This document shows positions 1 to 9,563 of a stretch of DNA of 64,000 bases, one piece after another. Position numbers and translations under genes: made by a program. Source of the DNA: Mycolicibacterium sp. (GTDB taxonomy: Bacteria; Actinomycetota; Actinomycetes; Mycobacteriales; Mycobacteriaceae). The stretch covers positions 1 through 64,000 of the forward strand of contig JACJWN010000005.1 of the NCBI GenBank assembly GCA_020637165.1. Direction: 5' to 3'. Every line of letters begins with the position of its first letter. Position 1 is the first letter of the stretch. The notes under the pieces are model-generated. The model was given only the letters and a program-made list of their open reading frames with translations, did no database searches and was not told the DNA's origin.

Positions 1-99
1 TAACGCTTATCACCACCCGGAGCGGATGTTCGATCGGGATTAGCCAATCCGTTACCGGCGAGACGGAACCGGTTGGGAGGTCCCGGGCGTTCCTAAGGC

Positions 100-657
100 A
101 TGGTCACACGACAGTCTCTGCGCTCTCCGGCCCGTTATGTAGGCCTCTACGCGCTCGTCGAGCTCGCCGCACTGGCCCTCCTGATCTGGGCCATCGGTGT
201 CGGCTGGACGCTGGTGGTCGTTGCCGCGACGTTCATGGCCGGGGTCCTGCTGGTCGCTTCGCAGGTCAGGGGCCAACTCGCCGCGGCGCGCCGGGCCGGT
301 ACAGATCCGCGGGCCGCCGTGACCGACGGGGTTCTGGTCGCGTTGGGCTCTTTCCTGGTTTTCCTGCCCGGCCTCGTCAGCACCGCCGCCGGCATTCTGA
401 TGCTGGCGCCGCCGACCCGCGGGGGGATGCGGCCGCTCGCCACCGCGATGCTCACCCGGGGGGTCAGTCGCCGATTGGCGGGGCTGAGTTGGACCGCCGG
501 AACGCTGTGGACGGCCGGAGGACCGTATGCCGACAGCCCGTATGCCGACGAGCCCTTTGACTACAGGCGCTACCCCAACACAGGCGCAGGTCGCGGCGAC
601 TACATCGACGGTGAAGTGATCGGCGAAGTCATCGAGGAACTGCCCTCCCGACGCTGA
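100..657 (+). CDS. fxsA: FxsA family membrane protein
   Basis: This 185-residue protein matches the FxsA family, inner-membrane proteins named after the E. coli suppressor of F-exclusion of phage T7. Their molecular role is not settled. The N-terminal half has hydrophobic segments at about residues 14-35 and 40-55, and a third (about 75-105) runs into the family-typical LVFLPGLVSTAAG stretch. The tail from about residue 130 is polar, with a repeated PYAD element and many acidic residues. The ATG start has no well-spaced Shine-Dalgarno sequence. A gene of this family sits near ppm1 in M. tuberculosis too, which supports the call. It is followed 30 bases later by the amidohydrolase gene. Confidence 0.85.
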   Translation: MVTRQSLRSPARYVGLYALVELAALALLIWAIGVGWTLVVVAATFMAGVLLVASQVRGQLAAARRAGTDPRAAVTDGVLVALGSFLVFLPGLVSTAAGILMLAPPTRGGMRPLATAMLTRGVSRRLAGLSWTAGTLWTAGGPYADSPYADEPFDYRRYPNTGAGRGDYIDGEVIGEVIEELPSRR

Positions 658-687
658 CCGGAGAGGTCGCGGGGCACACTGTCACCC

Positions 688-2274
688 GTGACCACACTGC
701 TGCTCAACGGGCGGGTGTACAGCCCGTCGCATCCGGACGCCACCGCCATGGCGGTGCGCGACGGGGTGGTCACCTGGCTTGGCAGTGATGCCGTCGGCGC
801 CGATCAGTTCCCCGACGCCGCGCGGATCGACCTCGCCGGAGCCCTGGTGGCGCCGGCCTTCGTCGACAGCCACGTGCATCTGACCGCCACCGGACTGCGG
901 CTCACGGGCCTGGATCTTCGTCATGCCGCCAGCCCGCAACACTGTCTGCGGCTGGTCGCCGACCACGTCGCCGCCCATCCCGGCCGGCCGGTCTGGGGTC
1001 ACGGCTGGGACGACACCGACTGGACCGGGCCACCGAGCACCGCCGACCTCGACGCGGTCGTCGGGACCACCCCCGCCTACCTCGCCCGTGTGGATGTGCA
1101 CTCCGCGGTGGCCTCCACCGCGTTGCGTCAGCGGGTGTCCGGACTGTCGGCGGCGGCCGGTTTCGACGCGCAGCGGCCACTGTCCGCCGAGGCCCACCAT
1201 CTGGTTCGCGCCGAGGCGCGCGGTCTGCTCACCTGGCAGCAGCGCGACGAAGCCCGACATGCCGCCCTGGACGCGGCGGCCGCCGCCGGAGTGGTCGCGG
1301 TACACGAATGCGCCGGTCCGGACATCGGCGGTGCGGAGGACTGGGAGGAGATCCGGGAGATCGGCCACGGCGTCGAGATCGTCGGCTACTGGGGCGAGGT
1401 GGCGGCCACCCCGGCGCAGGCCCGCGCCCTCATCGACGCCACCGGCGTCCGCGGCCTGGCTGGTGATCTCTTCGTCGACGGGGCGCTCGGTTCGCGCACT
1501 GCCTGGCTGTCGGAGCCCTATGCCGATGCCGCGGGCTGTACCGGCAATCGCTACCTCGCTCCGGAAACCATCGCCGAACATCTGGCCGCCTGTACCGAGG
1601 CCGGGGTGACGGCCGGCTTCCACGTGATCGGCGACGCCGCCCTGGGCGCGGTCGTTGACGCGATCGAGCGGACCGTCGAGCGATTCGGAGCCCCCGCGGT
1701 GGCGCGTTGCGGCCATCGTCTGGAACATGTGGAGATGGTGTCGGCCGAGCAGGCGGCGAAGCTCGGCGGCTGGGGGATCATCGCCAGTGTCCAGCCGGGC
1801 TTCGACGCCCTCTGGGGAGGGCGGGACGGCATGTACGCGCGCCGTCTCGGTCCGGCCCGTGCCGCCGGGCTCAACCCGCTGGCGCTGTTAGCATCGGCAG
1901 GCGTGCCCCTGGCTATCGGCTCAGATTCCCCCGTGACCAGCATGGATCCATGGTCCTGGGTGCGGGCGGCGAGCCGGCACCGGACCCCGGGCAGTGCCAT
2001 ATCGCCGCGGGCGGCCTTCGCGGCCGCGACCCGCGGGGCGTGGCGGGCCGGCGGGGTCCGCGACGGGGTGACCGGCACCCTCGTTCCGGGTGCGCCCGCC
2101 TCCTATGCGGTATGGGAGACCGGCGCCCTCGATGTCACCGCTCCCGCCGACGCCGTCGCCCGGTGGTCCACCGATCCCCGCTCCCGGGTTCCCGCGCTGC
2201 CCGATCTGGATTCCCCCGACGAGCTGCCACGGTGCCGGCAGACCGTGCACCGGGGTGTCGTGCTCCATGGCTGA
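688..2274 (+). CDS. Amidohydrolase (YtcJ-like, amidohydrolase 3 family)
   Basis: This 528-residue metal-dependent hydrolase belongs to the amidohydrolase superfamily and is most like the YtcJ/amidohydrolase-3 branch. The metal-binding SHVHL motif lies near residue 60. Further conserved elements are [10 protein letters not shown] (about 312), HRLEHVEM (about 343) and the late aspartate in AIGSDSPV (about 410). The beta-sandwich formed by the two ends ([10 protein letters not shown] and the C-terminal region) is also recognisable. The substrate cannot be told from sequence. A GTG start is used. Its stop overlaps the start of lnt by eight bases, so the two are probably co-translated, though no functional link to lipoprotein modification is evident. 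Confidence 0.85.
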   Translation: MTTLLLNGRVYSPSHPDATAMAVRDGVVTWLGSDAVGADQFPDAARIDLAGALVAPAFVDSHVHLTATGLRLTGLDLRHAASPQHCLRLVADHVAAHPGRPVWGHGWDDTDWTGPPSTADLDAVVGTTPAYLARVDVHSAVASTALRQRVSGLSAAAGFDAQRPLSAEAHHLVRAEARGLLTWQQRDEARHAALDAAAAAGVVAVHECAGPDIGGAEDWEEIREIGHGVEIVGYWGEVAATPAQARALIDATGVRGLAGDLFVDGALGSRTAWLSEPYADAAGCTGNRYLAPETIAEHLAACTEAGVTAGFHVIGDAALGAVVDAIERTVERFGAPAVARCGHRLEHVEMVSAEQAAKLGGWGIIASVQPGFDALWGGRDGMYARRLGPARAAGLNPLALLASAGVPLAIGSDSPVTSMDPWSWVRAASRHRTPGSAISPRAAFAAATRGAWRAGGVRDGVTGTLVPGAPASYAVWETGALDVTAPADAVARWSTDPRSRVPALPDLDSPDELPRCRQTVHRGVVLHG

Positions 2275-3940
2275 GCGCGCCGGGGGTTCATCGGTGGGGA
2301 CGCGGTTGGTCGCCGCGCTGTCGCAGCGGGCGATTCGGCTGGCGGTCAGCGTGCTGGCCGGACTGCTGATGTGCGTGAGTTTCCCGCCGACCGGCTGGTG
2401 GTGGTCGGCGGTGCCGGCGCTGGCGCTGCTGACCTGGGTTCTGGTTCACCCGAAGACCACCCTCGCCGGTGGGCTGGGGTACGGATTCCTGTTCGGACTG
2501 GCGTTCTATCTGCCGCTGCTGCCGTGGATCAGCGGACTCGTCGGGGCGGTGCCGTGGATCCTGCTCGCGGCGCTGGAGGCGATGTTCCCCGCGCTGTTCG
2601 GCATGTTCGCTGTCCTGCTAGGCCGGCTGCCGGGCTGGCCGCTGTGGCTGGCGTTCTTGTGGTCGATGCAGGAATGGCTGAAGTCCAGTGTTCCGTTCGG
2701 CGGCTTCCCCTGGGGTGTGGCGGCCTTCGGCCAGACCAATGGGCCCCTGCTGGCCCTGGCTCAACTGGGCGGCGCGCCGCTGGTGTCGTTCGCCGTGGCG
2801 CTGCTGGGCACCTCGCTGTGCGCCCTTCTCGCCGAGGTCGTCCGCGGCGTCCGGCGCGAACATCCGCATCCGGGTGTGGTGGTGCTCTCCGGCGCGTGTA
2901 TCAGCGCGGTTCTGATCACGACCGCGGTGGCGGCCCCGGGAGTTCGCCGTGCGGTCACGGCGGTTGGAGACGAACCGCGGGTCACGATCGCCGCAGTTCA
3001 GGGCAATGTGCCCAGGCTGGGACTGGACTTCAACAGCCAGCGCCGAGCCGTCCTGGACAACCACGTCCGCCAGACGCTGAAACTGGCCGAGGACGTGCGG
3101 GCCGGCAAGGCCCCCCAGCCCCAGTTCGTGATCTGGCCGGAGAACTCCTCCGATATCGACCCGCTGGCCAATGCCGACGCCGCTGCGCAGATCGATGTCG
3201 CCGCGCGCGCCATCGGAGTGCCGATCATGGTCGGCGCCGTCGTCGTCCGCCCGGAGGCCACGGCGCAGAACCCGGCTTCCTCCAACACCGTCATCGTGTG
3301 GGATCCGGCCCGTGGACCCGGGGAGCGCCACGACAAGCAGATCGTCCAGCCGTTCGGGGAGTACCTGCCCTGGCGGGCCTTCTTCACCAAGCTTTCGTCC
3401 TACGCCGAGCGGGCGGGTCACTTCGTCCCCGGCAACGGCACCGGGGTGGTGCACCCGGCCGGGATACCCGTGGGGGTGGCGACCTGCTGGGAGGTCATCT
3501 TCGACCGGGCGTTGCGCCAGTCGGTCCGCAACGGCGCCCAGGTGCTGGCCGTTCCGACCAACAACGCCACCTTCGACGAGGCCATGAGCGAGCAGCAACT
3601 GGCCTTCGCCCGGTTGCGGGCCGTGGAGCACGGCCGCTATCTGATCGTCGCCGGCACCACCGGTATCAGCGCGGCGATCGCTCCGGACGGCCGCGAGATG
3701 GCCCGCACCGCCTTCTTCACCCCGGCCTACCTCGACGTGGAGGTGCGGTTGCGGACCGCCGAGACGCCGGCCACCGGGTGGGCTGGCACGCTGCAGTGGC
3801 TACTGGTCGCGTTCGCACTCGCCGCGATTGGCGCGGCGATACTGCAGAATGGTGGATTCGTGCGGCCGCCGAGCAGCCGGCGCAGCACCCAGGACAATCC
3901 CGGTGTCCGCCAGGACGCCGCCCGTGAAGGAGGCGCATGA
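2267..3940 (+). CDS. lnt: Apolipoprotein N-acyltransferase
   Basis: The 557-residue membrane enzyme transfers a third acyl chain to the N-terminal cysteine of lipoproteins. About 200 N-terminal residues form several membrane helices, starting at [15 protein letters not shown]. They are followed by a nitrilase-fold domain carrying the Glu-Lys-Cys machinery: WPENSSD (about residue 295), the Lys of [14 protein letters not shown] (about 360), and Cys in TCWEVIFDR (about 407). A last hydrophobic helix lies near the C-terminus. I chose the ATG at 2267 because an upstream extension would only translate the amidohydrolase gene in another frame. In M. tuberculosis the equivalent domain is fused to Ppm1; here the two genes are separate and overlap by four bases (ATGA). 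Confidence 0.93.
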   Translation: MAERAGGSSVGTRLVAALSQRAIRLAVSVLAGLLMCVSFPPTGWWWSAVPALALLTWVLVHPKTTLAGGLGYGFLFGLAFYLPLLPWISGLVGAVPWILLAALEAMFPALFGMFAVLLGRLPGWPLWLAFLWSMQEWLKSSVPFGGFPWGVAAFGQTNGPLLALAQLGGAPLVSFAVALLGTSLCALLAEVVRGVRREHPHPGVVVLSGACISAVLITTAVAAPGVRRAVTAVGDEPRVTIAAVQGNVPRLGLDFNSQRRAVLDNHVRQTLKLAEDVRAGKAPQPQFVIWPENSSDIDPLANADAAAQIDVAARAIGVPIMVGAVVVRPEATAQNPASSNTVIVWDPARGPGERHDKQIVQPFGEYLPWRAFFTKLSSYAERAGHFVPGNGTGVVHPAGIPVGVATCWEVIFDRALRQSVRNGAQVLAVPTNNATFDEAMSEQQLAFARLRAVEHGRYLIVAGTTGISAAIAPDGREMARTAFFTPAYLDVEVRLRTAETPATGWAGTLQWLLVAFALAAIGAAILQNGGFVRPPSSRRSTQDNPGVRQDAAREGGA

Positions 3941-4794
3941 GCACCCCTGGAGGCAGGCCGGGAAAGGCCCCGCGCAAGAAGAGCCCCGCGAAGAAGGCTG
4001 CTCCGAAGAAGACGCCGGCTAAAGCAGCATCCGCCGGGCAGCCGGAGACCGCGCCGCTGCCCAGTCGGCGAACCCTGGTGATCATCCCGACCTACAACGA
4101 GTTGGAGAACCTTCCGCTCATCCTCGGCCGGGTGCGCAAAGCCCGCCCCGACGTCCACATCCTCGTCGTCGACGACGGGAGCCCCGACGGCACCGGTCGG
4201 CTCGCCGACGAGGCGGCCGCGGCGAACCGCGACCGCGTCCACGTCATGCACCGCACCGCCAAGGACGGTCTGGGCGCGGCCTACCTGGCGGCGTTCGACT
4301 GGGGCCTCGAGCGCGGCTACGCCGTGTTGGTGGAGATGGATGCCGACGGCAGCCACGCACCCGAACAGCTCTACCGCCTGCTCGACGCCATCGACAATGG
4401 CGCCGACCTGGCGATCGGCTCCCGCTACGTCGAAGGCGGCACGGTGCGCAACTGGCCCTGGCGGCGGCTGGTGCTGTCCAAGACGGCCAACACCTATGCC
4501 CGGGTGCTCCTGGGGGTCGGGATCAACGACATCACCGCTGGCTACCGTGCCTACCGGCGCGAGGTGCTGGAGAAGTTCGACCTCTCGACGGTCGATTCCA
4601 AGGGTTACTGTTTCCAGATCGACCTGACCTGGCGGGCCATCAACGACGGCTTCAAGGTCGTCGAGGTGCCGATCACCTTCACCGAGCGTGAACTCGGCGT
4701 GTCGAAGATGAGCGGATCCAACATTCGCGAGGCGATGGCCAAAGTGGCCCGGTGGGGGATCGGCGGGCGGGTCAACCGCCGGCGTCGCGGCTAG
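3937..4794 (+). CDS. ppm1: Polyprenol monophosphomannose synthase
   Basis: This 285-residue GT2 glycosyltransferase moves mannose from GDP-mannose to polyprenyl phosphate. The product is the mannose donor for lipomannan, lipoarabinomannan and protein mannosylation. About 35 N-terminal residues are rich in Lys, Ala and Pro ([17 protein letters not shown]) and probably disordered or membrane-surface binding. The catalytic domain then starts at [24 protein letters not shown] and the DXD-like EMDADGSH motif bind the nucleotide sugar and metal. No membrane helices follow, so this is the soluble form that works with the Lnt protein encoded just upstream. Its TAG stop lies inside a CTAG that also supplies the stop of the convergent rbpA. 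Confidence 0.95.
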   Translation: MSTPGGRPGKAPRKKSPAKKAAPKKTPAKAASAGQPETAPLPSRRTLVIIPTYNELENLPLILGRVRKARPDVHILVVDDGSPDGTGRLADEAAAANRDRVHVMHRTAKDGLGAAYLAAFDWGLERGYAVLVEMDADGSHAPEQLYRLLDAIDNGADLAIGSRYVEGGTVRNWPWRRLVLSKTANTYARVLLGVGINDITAGYRAYRREVLEKFDLSTVDSKGYCFQIDLTWRAINDGFKVVEVPITFTERELGVSKMSGSNIREAMAKVARWGIGGRVNRRRRG

Positions 4795-5129
4795 CTGCCG
4801 CGGCGCTTGCTCTTGATCAGATCGAGGCGCTCCTTGAGCAGTTCGTCGAGCTCTTCAATCGAGCGGCGCTCCAGCAGCATGTCCCAGTGCGTCCTGGGCG
4901 GCTTGACCTTCTTCGGCTCCGGGAGTTCACCCTCGAGGAGGGTTCCCTCCATCCCGTTGCGGCACAGCCAGGTGCCCGGAATCTCGGCGTCGTCGGCGAA
5001 CGGAACCTCAAACTCCTCACCGTTCTCGGTGCGATACCTCGCGACCTGCCGGGGGGCGAGGTCGTGGTTGCGGTCGGTCTCGTAGCTCACGGCGCCGAGC
5101 CGGCTGCCCCTCAACACACGATCTGCCAT
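4791..5129 (-). CDS. rbpA: RNA polymerase-binding protein RbpA
   Basis: The 112-residue product is near-identical, as I recall it, to mycobacterial RbpA. That protein binds RNA polymerase and the group 1/2 sigma factors, stabilises the open promoter complex and affects rifampicin tolerance. Visible landmarks are the N-terminal [12 protein letters not shown], the core RbpA domain with [11 protein letters not shown], the basic linker [18 protein letters not shown], and the C-terminal sigma-interacting helix [13 protein letters not shown]. The start is fixed by an AAGGAG sequence about 7-8 bases upstream of the ATG at 5129; the longer upstream reading frame has no such site. It converges on ppm1 with a four-base overlap. 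Confidence 0.97.
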   Translation of the reverse strand: MADRVLRGSRLGAVSYETDRNHDLAPRQVARYRTENGEEFEVPFADDAEIPGTWLCRNGMEGTLLEGELPEPKKVKPPRTHWDMLLERRSIEELDELLKERLDLIKSKRRGS

Positions 5130-5242
5130 GGTGAAATCTCCTTGATGTCCAGTCATGGAACGCACAACCAGGGTGGCGCGGTTCCCGACCCGGGTTCCAA
5201 TGATACCGGGAACGCCCGACCCGCCGGTCTACGCTCGAAGCC

Positions 5243-5572
5243 ATGACCCGCCGCAGTCGACCCCAGCCGTGCCGGTGGTGTGGCCGCGAGGTCGCGGACG
5301 CGGGGATGGGCCGGCGTCGTCAGTACTGCCGCCAGTCCTGCCGGCAGCGGGCCTACGAGCAGCGTGCGATGGTCAAGGGCACCGCACTGCCGGCCGACGC
5401 GGTGGTGTTGTCCGCAGACGAGGCCGCCGACCTCACCGACCGGCTCTATCAGGTGCGCTGCGCCGCCGAGGACGTGGCCACCGCGGTGCAGGAGGGCGCC
5501 GGTGCCGGGGAGCTCGGCCAGTTGTGCGACGAGCTGATGCGGACGGCCAGGGCCGCCGAAGGGTGGCGGTGA
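5243..5572 (+). CDS. Small zinc-finger protein
   Basis: This 109-residue protein of unknown function has a compact N-terminal cysteine cluster, CRWCGREVADAG followed by YCRQSCRQRAYEQR. It gives CxxC and CxxxC pairs with basic residues between them, as expected for a zinc finger that could touch nucleic acid. The rest (about residues 50-109) is predicted helical and acidic. Its stop overlaps the GTG start of recQ (GTGA), so the two are probably translated together. A job alongside the helicase is plausible but unproven. Confidence 0.75.
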   Translation: MTRRSRPQPCRWCGREVADAGMGRRRQYCRQSCRQRAYEQRAMVKGTALPADAVVLSADEAADLTDRLYQVRCAAEDVATAVQEGAGAGELGQLCDELMRTARAAEGWR

Positions 5573-7200
5573 ACCGCCGCGACGATCTGGAGCGGGTCGC
5601 CCGGGATGTTTTCGGCTGGCAGCGGCTGCGTCCAGCCCAGCTGCAGGCCATGGAGGCCGTGCTCGCCGGCCGCGACGTGCTGGCCGTCATGGCCACCGGA
5701 TCCGGCAAATCGGCCATCTACCAGGTTCCCGGGGTGCTGCTCGACGGTGTCACACTGGTCGTCTCCCCGCTGATCGCGTTGCAGCGCGATCAGATCTCCG
5801 GATTGGCCGCCACCAAGGCCCCGGACGCGGTGGCGATCAACTCGCTGCTGGCCTCCGATGAGAACGACCGGGTCCGCGAAGCGGTGCGTCGGCGCGCCGC
5901 CGAGTATGTGTTCCTCGCCCCCGAACAACTGTCCAACGACGCCGTGGTCGCCGATCTGCTCCAGGGCGGGATCTCGCTCGTCGTCATCGACGAGGCGCAC
6001 TGTGTCTCGGCGTGGGGGCATGACTTCCGGCCCGACTACCTGCGCATCGCCGACACCATCGAGCGTCTCGGCCACCCCACTGTGGTCGCGCTGACAGCGA
6101 CCGCCTCGCCGGTCGTGCGCCGGGAGATCGTCGAGCATCTGCGGCTGTGCGATCCGCTGGTGATCGCCAGTGGTTTCGACCGCCCCAATATCCGGCTGGA
6201 GGTGTTCCGCGACGTCGAGGAGGACGAGAAACGGGACGCCGTGCTGGCCGCGGCTCTCACCGCGGCGCGGCCCACGCTGCTCTACGCCGCGACCCGCAGG
6301 GACGCCGAAACCTATGCCGCCGACCTGTCCTGCCGCGGTGTCCGGGCCGCGGCCTACCACGCCGGGCTGTCCCGGGCGGAGCGCGACGAGGTGCATGCCC
6401 GGTTCCGTGCCGACGACCTCGACGTGGTCACCGCGACGTCGGCCTTTGGCATGGGTATCGACAAGGCCGACGTCCGGGCCGTCCTGCACGCATCGGTGCC
6501 CGAATCGCTGGACAACTACTACCAGCAGATCGGCCGTGCCGGCCGGGACGGAAAGCCTGCGGTCGCGCAGCTGTTCTACCGATCCGAAGACCTGGGGCTG
6601 GCCCAGTTCTTCACCGGCCGCCGGGCCGACGCCACGCTGCCGGTCACGGCCTACCAGGCTTTGCGCTCGGCTGCCGGACCCTTGCCGATGAAGGATCTGC
6701 GGACCGCTCTGGGCGTCGGCGCCCGCAGCATCACCGGGGCGCTGAACCTGCTCGAGGAGGCGGGCCTGATCCGCTCCGGATCGGCTGGCTTCGAGGTCTC
6801 TGAGCGGGTGGGACCGAAGGCGGCGGCCGAGCGCGTCGCGGCGGAGGTCGAACGCGGCGAGCGGATCGAACAGAGCCGGGTGCAGATGATGCGCGGCTAT
6901 GCCGAGACCCTCGATTGTCGAAGGCTCTTCCTGCTGGGCTACTTCGGTGAGACGCTGGCCGCGCCGTGTGGTAACTGCGACCGCTGCACCGCCAACGCCG
7001 GAACGCGCGTCGCCGACGGGGAAGAGGAGCCGACGGCGGGGCATTGGCCGCTGCAGACCCCGGTCGTTCACCGGACCTGGGGTCCCGGGGTGGTGATGAG
7101 CGTCGAGGACGACCGCATCACCGTGCTCTTCGATGACTATGGGTACCGAACGCTGGCGCTGAATGCGATCGCCGATTCGGATCTGCTGCGCCGGCGGTGA
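5569..7200 (+). CDS. recQ: ATP-dependent DNA helicase RecQ
   Basis: This 543-residue superfamily 2 helicase unwinds DNA 3' to 5' in recombination and repair. Walker A is MATGSGKSAIYQ (about residue 42). The DEAH box sits in VVIDEAHCVSAWGHDFRPDY (about 138-157), with the RecQ aromatic-rich loop attached, and motif VI is QQIGRAGRDG (about 317). The RecQ-C-terminal zinc site is formed by Cys of CRRLFLLGYFGE and by CGNCDRC (about 450-473). The last 60 residues form a small beta-rich domain instead of a clear HRDC domain. I chose the GTG at 5569, which overlaps the preceding stop; the longer frame back to 5155 reads through the zinc-finger gene. Confidence 0.93.
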   Translation: MNRRDDLERVARDVFGWQRLRPAQLQAMEAVLAGRDVLAVMATGSGKSAIYQVPGVLLDGVTLVVSPLIALQRDQISGLAATKAPDAVAINSLLASDENDRVREAVRRRAAEYVFLAPEQLSNDAVVADLLQGGISLVVIDEAHCVSAWGHDFRPDYLRIADTIERLGHPTVVALTATASPVVRREIVEHLRLCDPLVIASGFDRPNIRLEVFRDVEEDEKRDAVLAAALTAARPTLLYAATRRDAETYAADLSCRGVRAAAYHAGLSRAERDEVHARFRADDLDVVTATSAFGMGIDKADVRAVLHASVPESLDNYYQQIGRAGRDGKPAVAQLFYRSEDLGLAQFFTGRRADATLPVTAYQALRSAAGPLPMKDLRTALGVGARSITGALNLLEEAGLIRSGSAGFEVSERVGPKAAAERVAAEVERGERIEQSRVQMMRGYAETLDCRRLFLLGYFGETLAAPCGNCDRCTANAGTRVADGEEEPTAGHWPLQTPVVHRTWGPGVVMSVEDDRITVLFDDYGYRTLALNAIADSDLLRRR

Positions 7201-7216
7201 ACCGGCAGGCGGTGAC

Positions 7217-7924
7217 TCAGCAGAGGTATTTCACGCCGATTCCCGCGGGCGGTCTGGCTTCCAACGTGCAACCGTAGGCGTCGATGCCGTCATCGCTGTA
7301 GCGCACGCCGGTCTGACGGGCGAAGTTGACGCACACCAGCGCGGTGGCGTCGGTCCGGCAGCGGAAATCGCCGAACGACAGTGAACCGCCCTGCGGCAGT
7401 GGCGGGCCCTGTCCGCGGCCGAACCGGCCGGGGTCGCCGTGCGAGGAGCCGATCTCGACGCTGGCGCCGTCGAAGTCCACCCAGCCGCCCTTCCAGACGC
7501 CGTAGACATCCGGCGGCGGCGGCGGCGGATCGGTGAGGTTCACCAGGCAGGCCAGGTCCGCGGAGCCGTGCCTGGTGTCGGTCATGCAACTCGTTCCCGA
7601 CGGTGTGGTGAACGCGACGTCGCCCTCGAGGGGGGTGGTGGTAGCGCCCCGTAGCGCGACGCCGTAGTCGGCGCCGTCGACCGGGGGTGCGGACTCGACC
7701 CAGGCGATCGCCTCGGCGACCGGTGCGGCGCCGTCCGGTGCGGCCGTCGAGGTGACCGACGAACGGGTGCTCGGCGTTGTGCCGGTGGCCCCGCCCGGCG
7801 GCGCGGTTTCAGCGGTGCGCGACGGGGTGATCGGTGTGAGCCGCGCCGGACCGGACTGGTCGCCCTGCTGGTTGGCGCATCCCGCCAGCAGTGCCGACGC
7901 GGCGAGAACTACGGCGATCCGCAT
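7217..7924 (-). CDS. Putative secreted lipoprotein
   Basis: The 235-residue protein begins with a short hydrophobic signal and a lipobox, SALLAGC, with the lipidated cysteine at residue 16. A Thr/Ser/Pro-rich linker to about residue 75 would hold the globular part away from the membrane. The folded part contains several cysteines and a proline run (DPPPPPPD). I do not recognise a named family; the architecture is common among mycobacterial lipoproteins of unknown function. It converges with recQ 17 bases away and is divergent from the esterase gene, with 77 bases between the starts. Confidence 0.8.
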   Translation of the reverse strand: MRIAVVLAASALLAGCANQQGDQSGPARLTPITPSRTAETAPPGGATGTTPSTRSSVTSTAAPDGAAPVAEAIAWVESAPPVDGADYGVALRGATTTPLEGDVAFTTPSGTSCMTDTRHGSADLACLVNLTDPPPPPPDVYGVWKGGWVDFDGASVEIGSSHGDPGRFGRGQGPPLPQGGSLSFGDFRCRTDATALVCVNFARQTGVRYSDDGIDAYGCTLEARPPAGIGVKYLC

Positions 7925-8001
7925 CCCGCAAGGCTAACCGCCACGGGGTCGTGGCCCCGCCAGGCGTGTCGGCACCGCGATCGTTCGCTAACGTCGGTGT
8001 A

Positions 8002-9522
8002 ATGCACGAGCACACCGTCCGGGTCACCACGGACAGCGGGGTGGTGGAGGGGTTCACCCGCAACGGCGTGAACCGCTGGCGTTCCATCCCGTACGCGGCT
8101 CCGCCGGTGGGCCCCCTGAGGTTCCGTGCTCCGCGGCCCCCGCGGCCCTGGTCGGGGGTGCGCCCTGCACACGGCTTCGGCAACTGTGCTCCCCAGCAGC
8201 GGCGTTACACCATGACCGGTCTGGGCCGATATCAGCCGATGAGCGAGGACTGTCTGACCCTCAACGTCGTCACCCCCCGCTGGGCGGGTCCGGCGCCGGA
8301 ACACGACCCGCTTCCGGTGATGTTCTTCATCCACGGCGGCGGGTACATCCTGGGCAGTTCGGCGACACCGATCTACGACGGCGCGGCCCTGGCCCGGCGC
8401 GGTTGCGTGTACGTGTCGGTGAACTACCGGCTTGGCGCGCTGGGGTGCGTGGATTTCTCCTCGCTGTCGACTCCCGAGACCCCGATCGACGGCAACCTGT
8501 TCCTGCGCGACATCGTCATGGCCCTGGGCTGGGTTCGGGACAATATCGCGGCGTTCGGCGGAGATCCGGGCAACGTGACGATCTTCGGGGAGAGCGCCGG
8601 CGCCCACTCGGTGGCGACGCTGCTGGCGGTTCCGGAGGCCGGAGGCCTTTTCCACCGGGCGATCTCGCAGAGTCCCGCCTCGGGGATGGTCAGCGACCAG
8701 CGGGTGGCCGCGGAGGTGGCCGAACGCTTCGTCGAGGTGCTGAACCTGGATCGGGGTAACCCCGCGCAGGGGTTGATGCGGGCCAAGGCCGCGGATCTGG
8801 TCAACGCCACCGACCATGTGATGCGGCACAGCCTGAAGAGCATGCTCGGCGCGTCGGCGGTAGGACCCACCTGCGGTGACGACTATCTGCCGCTGGAGCC
8901 GTTCGAGGCGATGCGCAAGGGGCTGGCGCACAGGGTTCCGCTGATCGTGGGAACCAATGCCGAGGAGGGCCGGTTGTTCACCCGGTTCCTGAAACTGCTG
9001 CCCACCACCGAGCACGCCATCGAACGGGTGCTCTCCCACACCCCGGCGGAGGTCCGGGAACGGATCCTCGCCGCCTACCCGCACTACCCGCACCCCAAGG
9101 CCTGTGTGGAGTTCGGCGGCGACATGATCTTCTCGACGGCGGCCTGGCAGATCGCCGAGGCGCACGCCAAACTGGCGCCCACCTACGTCTACCGCTACGA
9201 CTACGCGCCGCGGACCCTGCACTGGACCGGTCTGGGAGCCACCCATGCCACCGAACTGCTCGCCGTGTTCGGCATCTACCGGTCCCGGGTCGGCGCGGTG
9301 CTGACCGCCGGGGTGGACCAGCGCACCGCGGTCAAGGTCAGCCACTTGGTCCAGACCCGGTGGAACGCGTTCGCGCAGAACGGCGTCCCTGGCGAGGACT
9401 GGCCGGCCTACAACCGGGTGGAGCGTCCGGTGCTGGTCTTCGACCGGCACACCCACGTCGAGTACGACCCGCATCCGCATCGCCGCGAGGCCTGGGCAGG
9501 GTTCACCCTGGCGCGTGGGTAG
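8002..9522 (+). CDS. Type B carboxylesterase/lipase
   Basis: This 506-residue alpha/beta hydrolase of the carboxylesterase type B family cleaves carboxylic esters of unknown identity. The oxyanion-hole motif is FFIHGGGY (about residue 111). The nucleophile is Ser in GESAGAHS (about 197), the acid is Glu in GTNAEEGRLF (about 320), and the histidine is in GATHATEL (about 415). It has no signal peptide, so it is probably cytoplasmic. I start at the ATG at 8002 (MHEHTVRVTTDSG), because this is where family similarity begins; the longer reading frame runs back into the promoter region. Confidence 0.9.
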   Translation: MHEHTVRVTTDSGVVEGFTRNGVNRWRSIPYAAPPVGPLRFRAPRPPRPWSGVRPAHGFGNCAPQQRRYTMTGLGRYQPMSEDCLTLNVVTPRWAGPAPEHDPLPVMFFIHGGGYILGSSATPIYDGAALARRGCVYVSVNYRLGALGCVDFSSLSTPETPIDGNLFLRDIVMALGWVRDNIAAFGGDPGNVTIFGESAGAHSVATLLAVPEAGGLFHRAISQSPASGMVSDQRVAAEVAERFVEVLNLDRGNPAQGLMRAKAADLVNATDHVMRHSLKSMLGASAVGPTCGDDYLPLEPFEAMRKGLAHRVPLIVGTNAEEGRLFTRFLKLLPTTEHAIERVLSHTPAEVRERILAAYPHYPHPKACVEFGGDMIFSTAAWQIAEAHAKLAPTYVYRYDYAPRTLHWTGLGATHATELLAVFGIYRSRVGAVLTAGVDQRTAVKVSHLVQTRWNAFAQNGVPGEDWPAYNRVERPVLVFDRHTHVEYDPHPHRREAWAGFTLARG

Positions 9523-9563
9523 TTCGCGGGTCACGCCACCGACCCCCGTCCTACCGTGATGGA

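Noticed and set aside
682-1728. Long open frame on the minus strand inside the amidohydrolase gene
   Set aside because: Typical antisense frame of GC-rich coding DNA; the glycine- and arginine-rich translation resembles no protein and the plus-strand gene has clear motifs. The same applies to the large opposite-strand frames in lnt, recQ, cphA, lysX and the esterase.
4752-5246. Plus-strand open frame across rbpA
   Set aside because: It is antisense to rbpA, which is certain by sequence; no ribosome site or domain supports it.
5155-5568. N-terminal extension of RecQ
   Set aside because: The extension overlaps the zinc-finger gene in another frame and has an arginine/glycine-rich composition typical of shadow frames; the GTG at 5569 overlaps the upstream stop and matches the family start.
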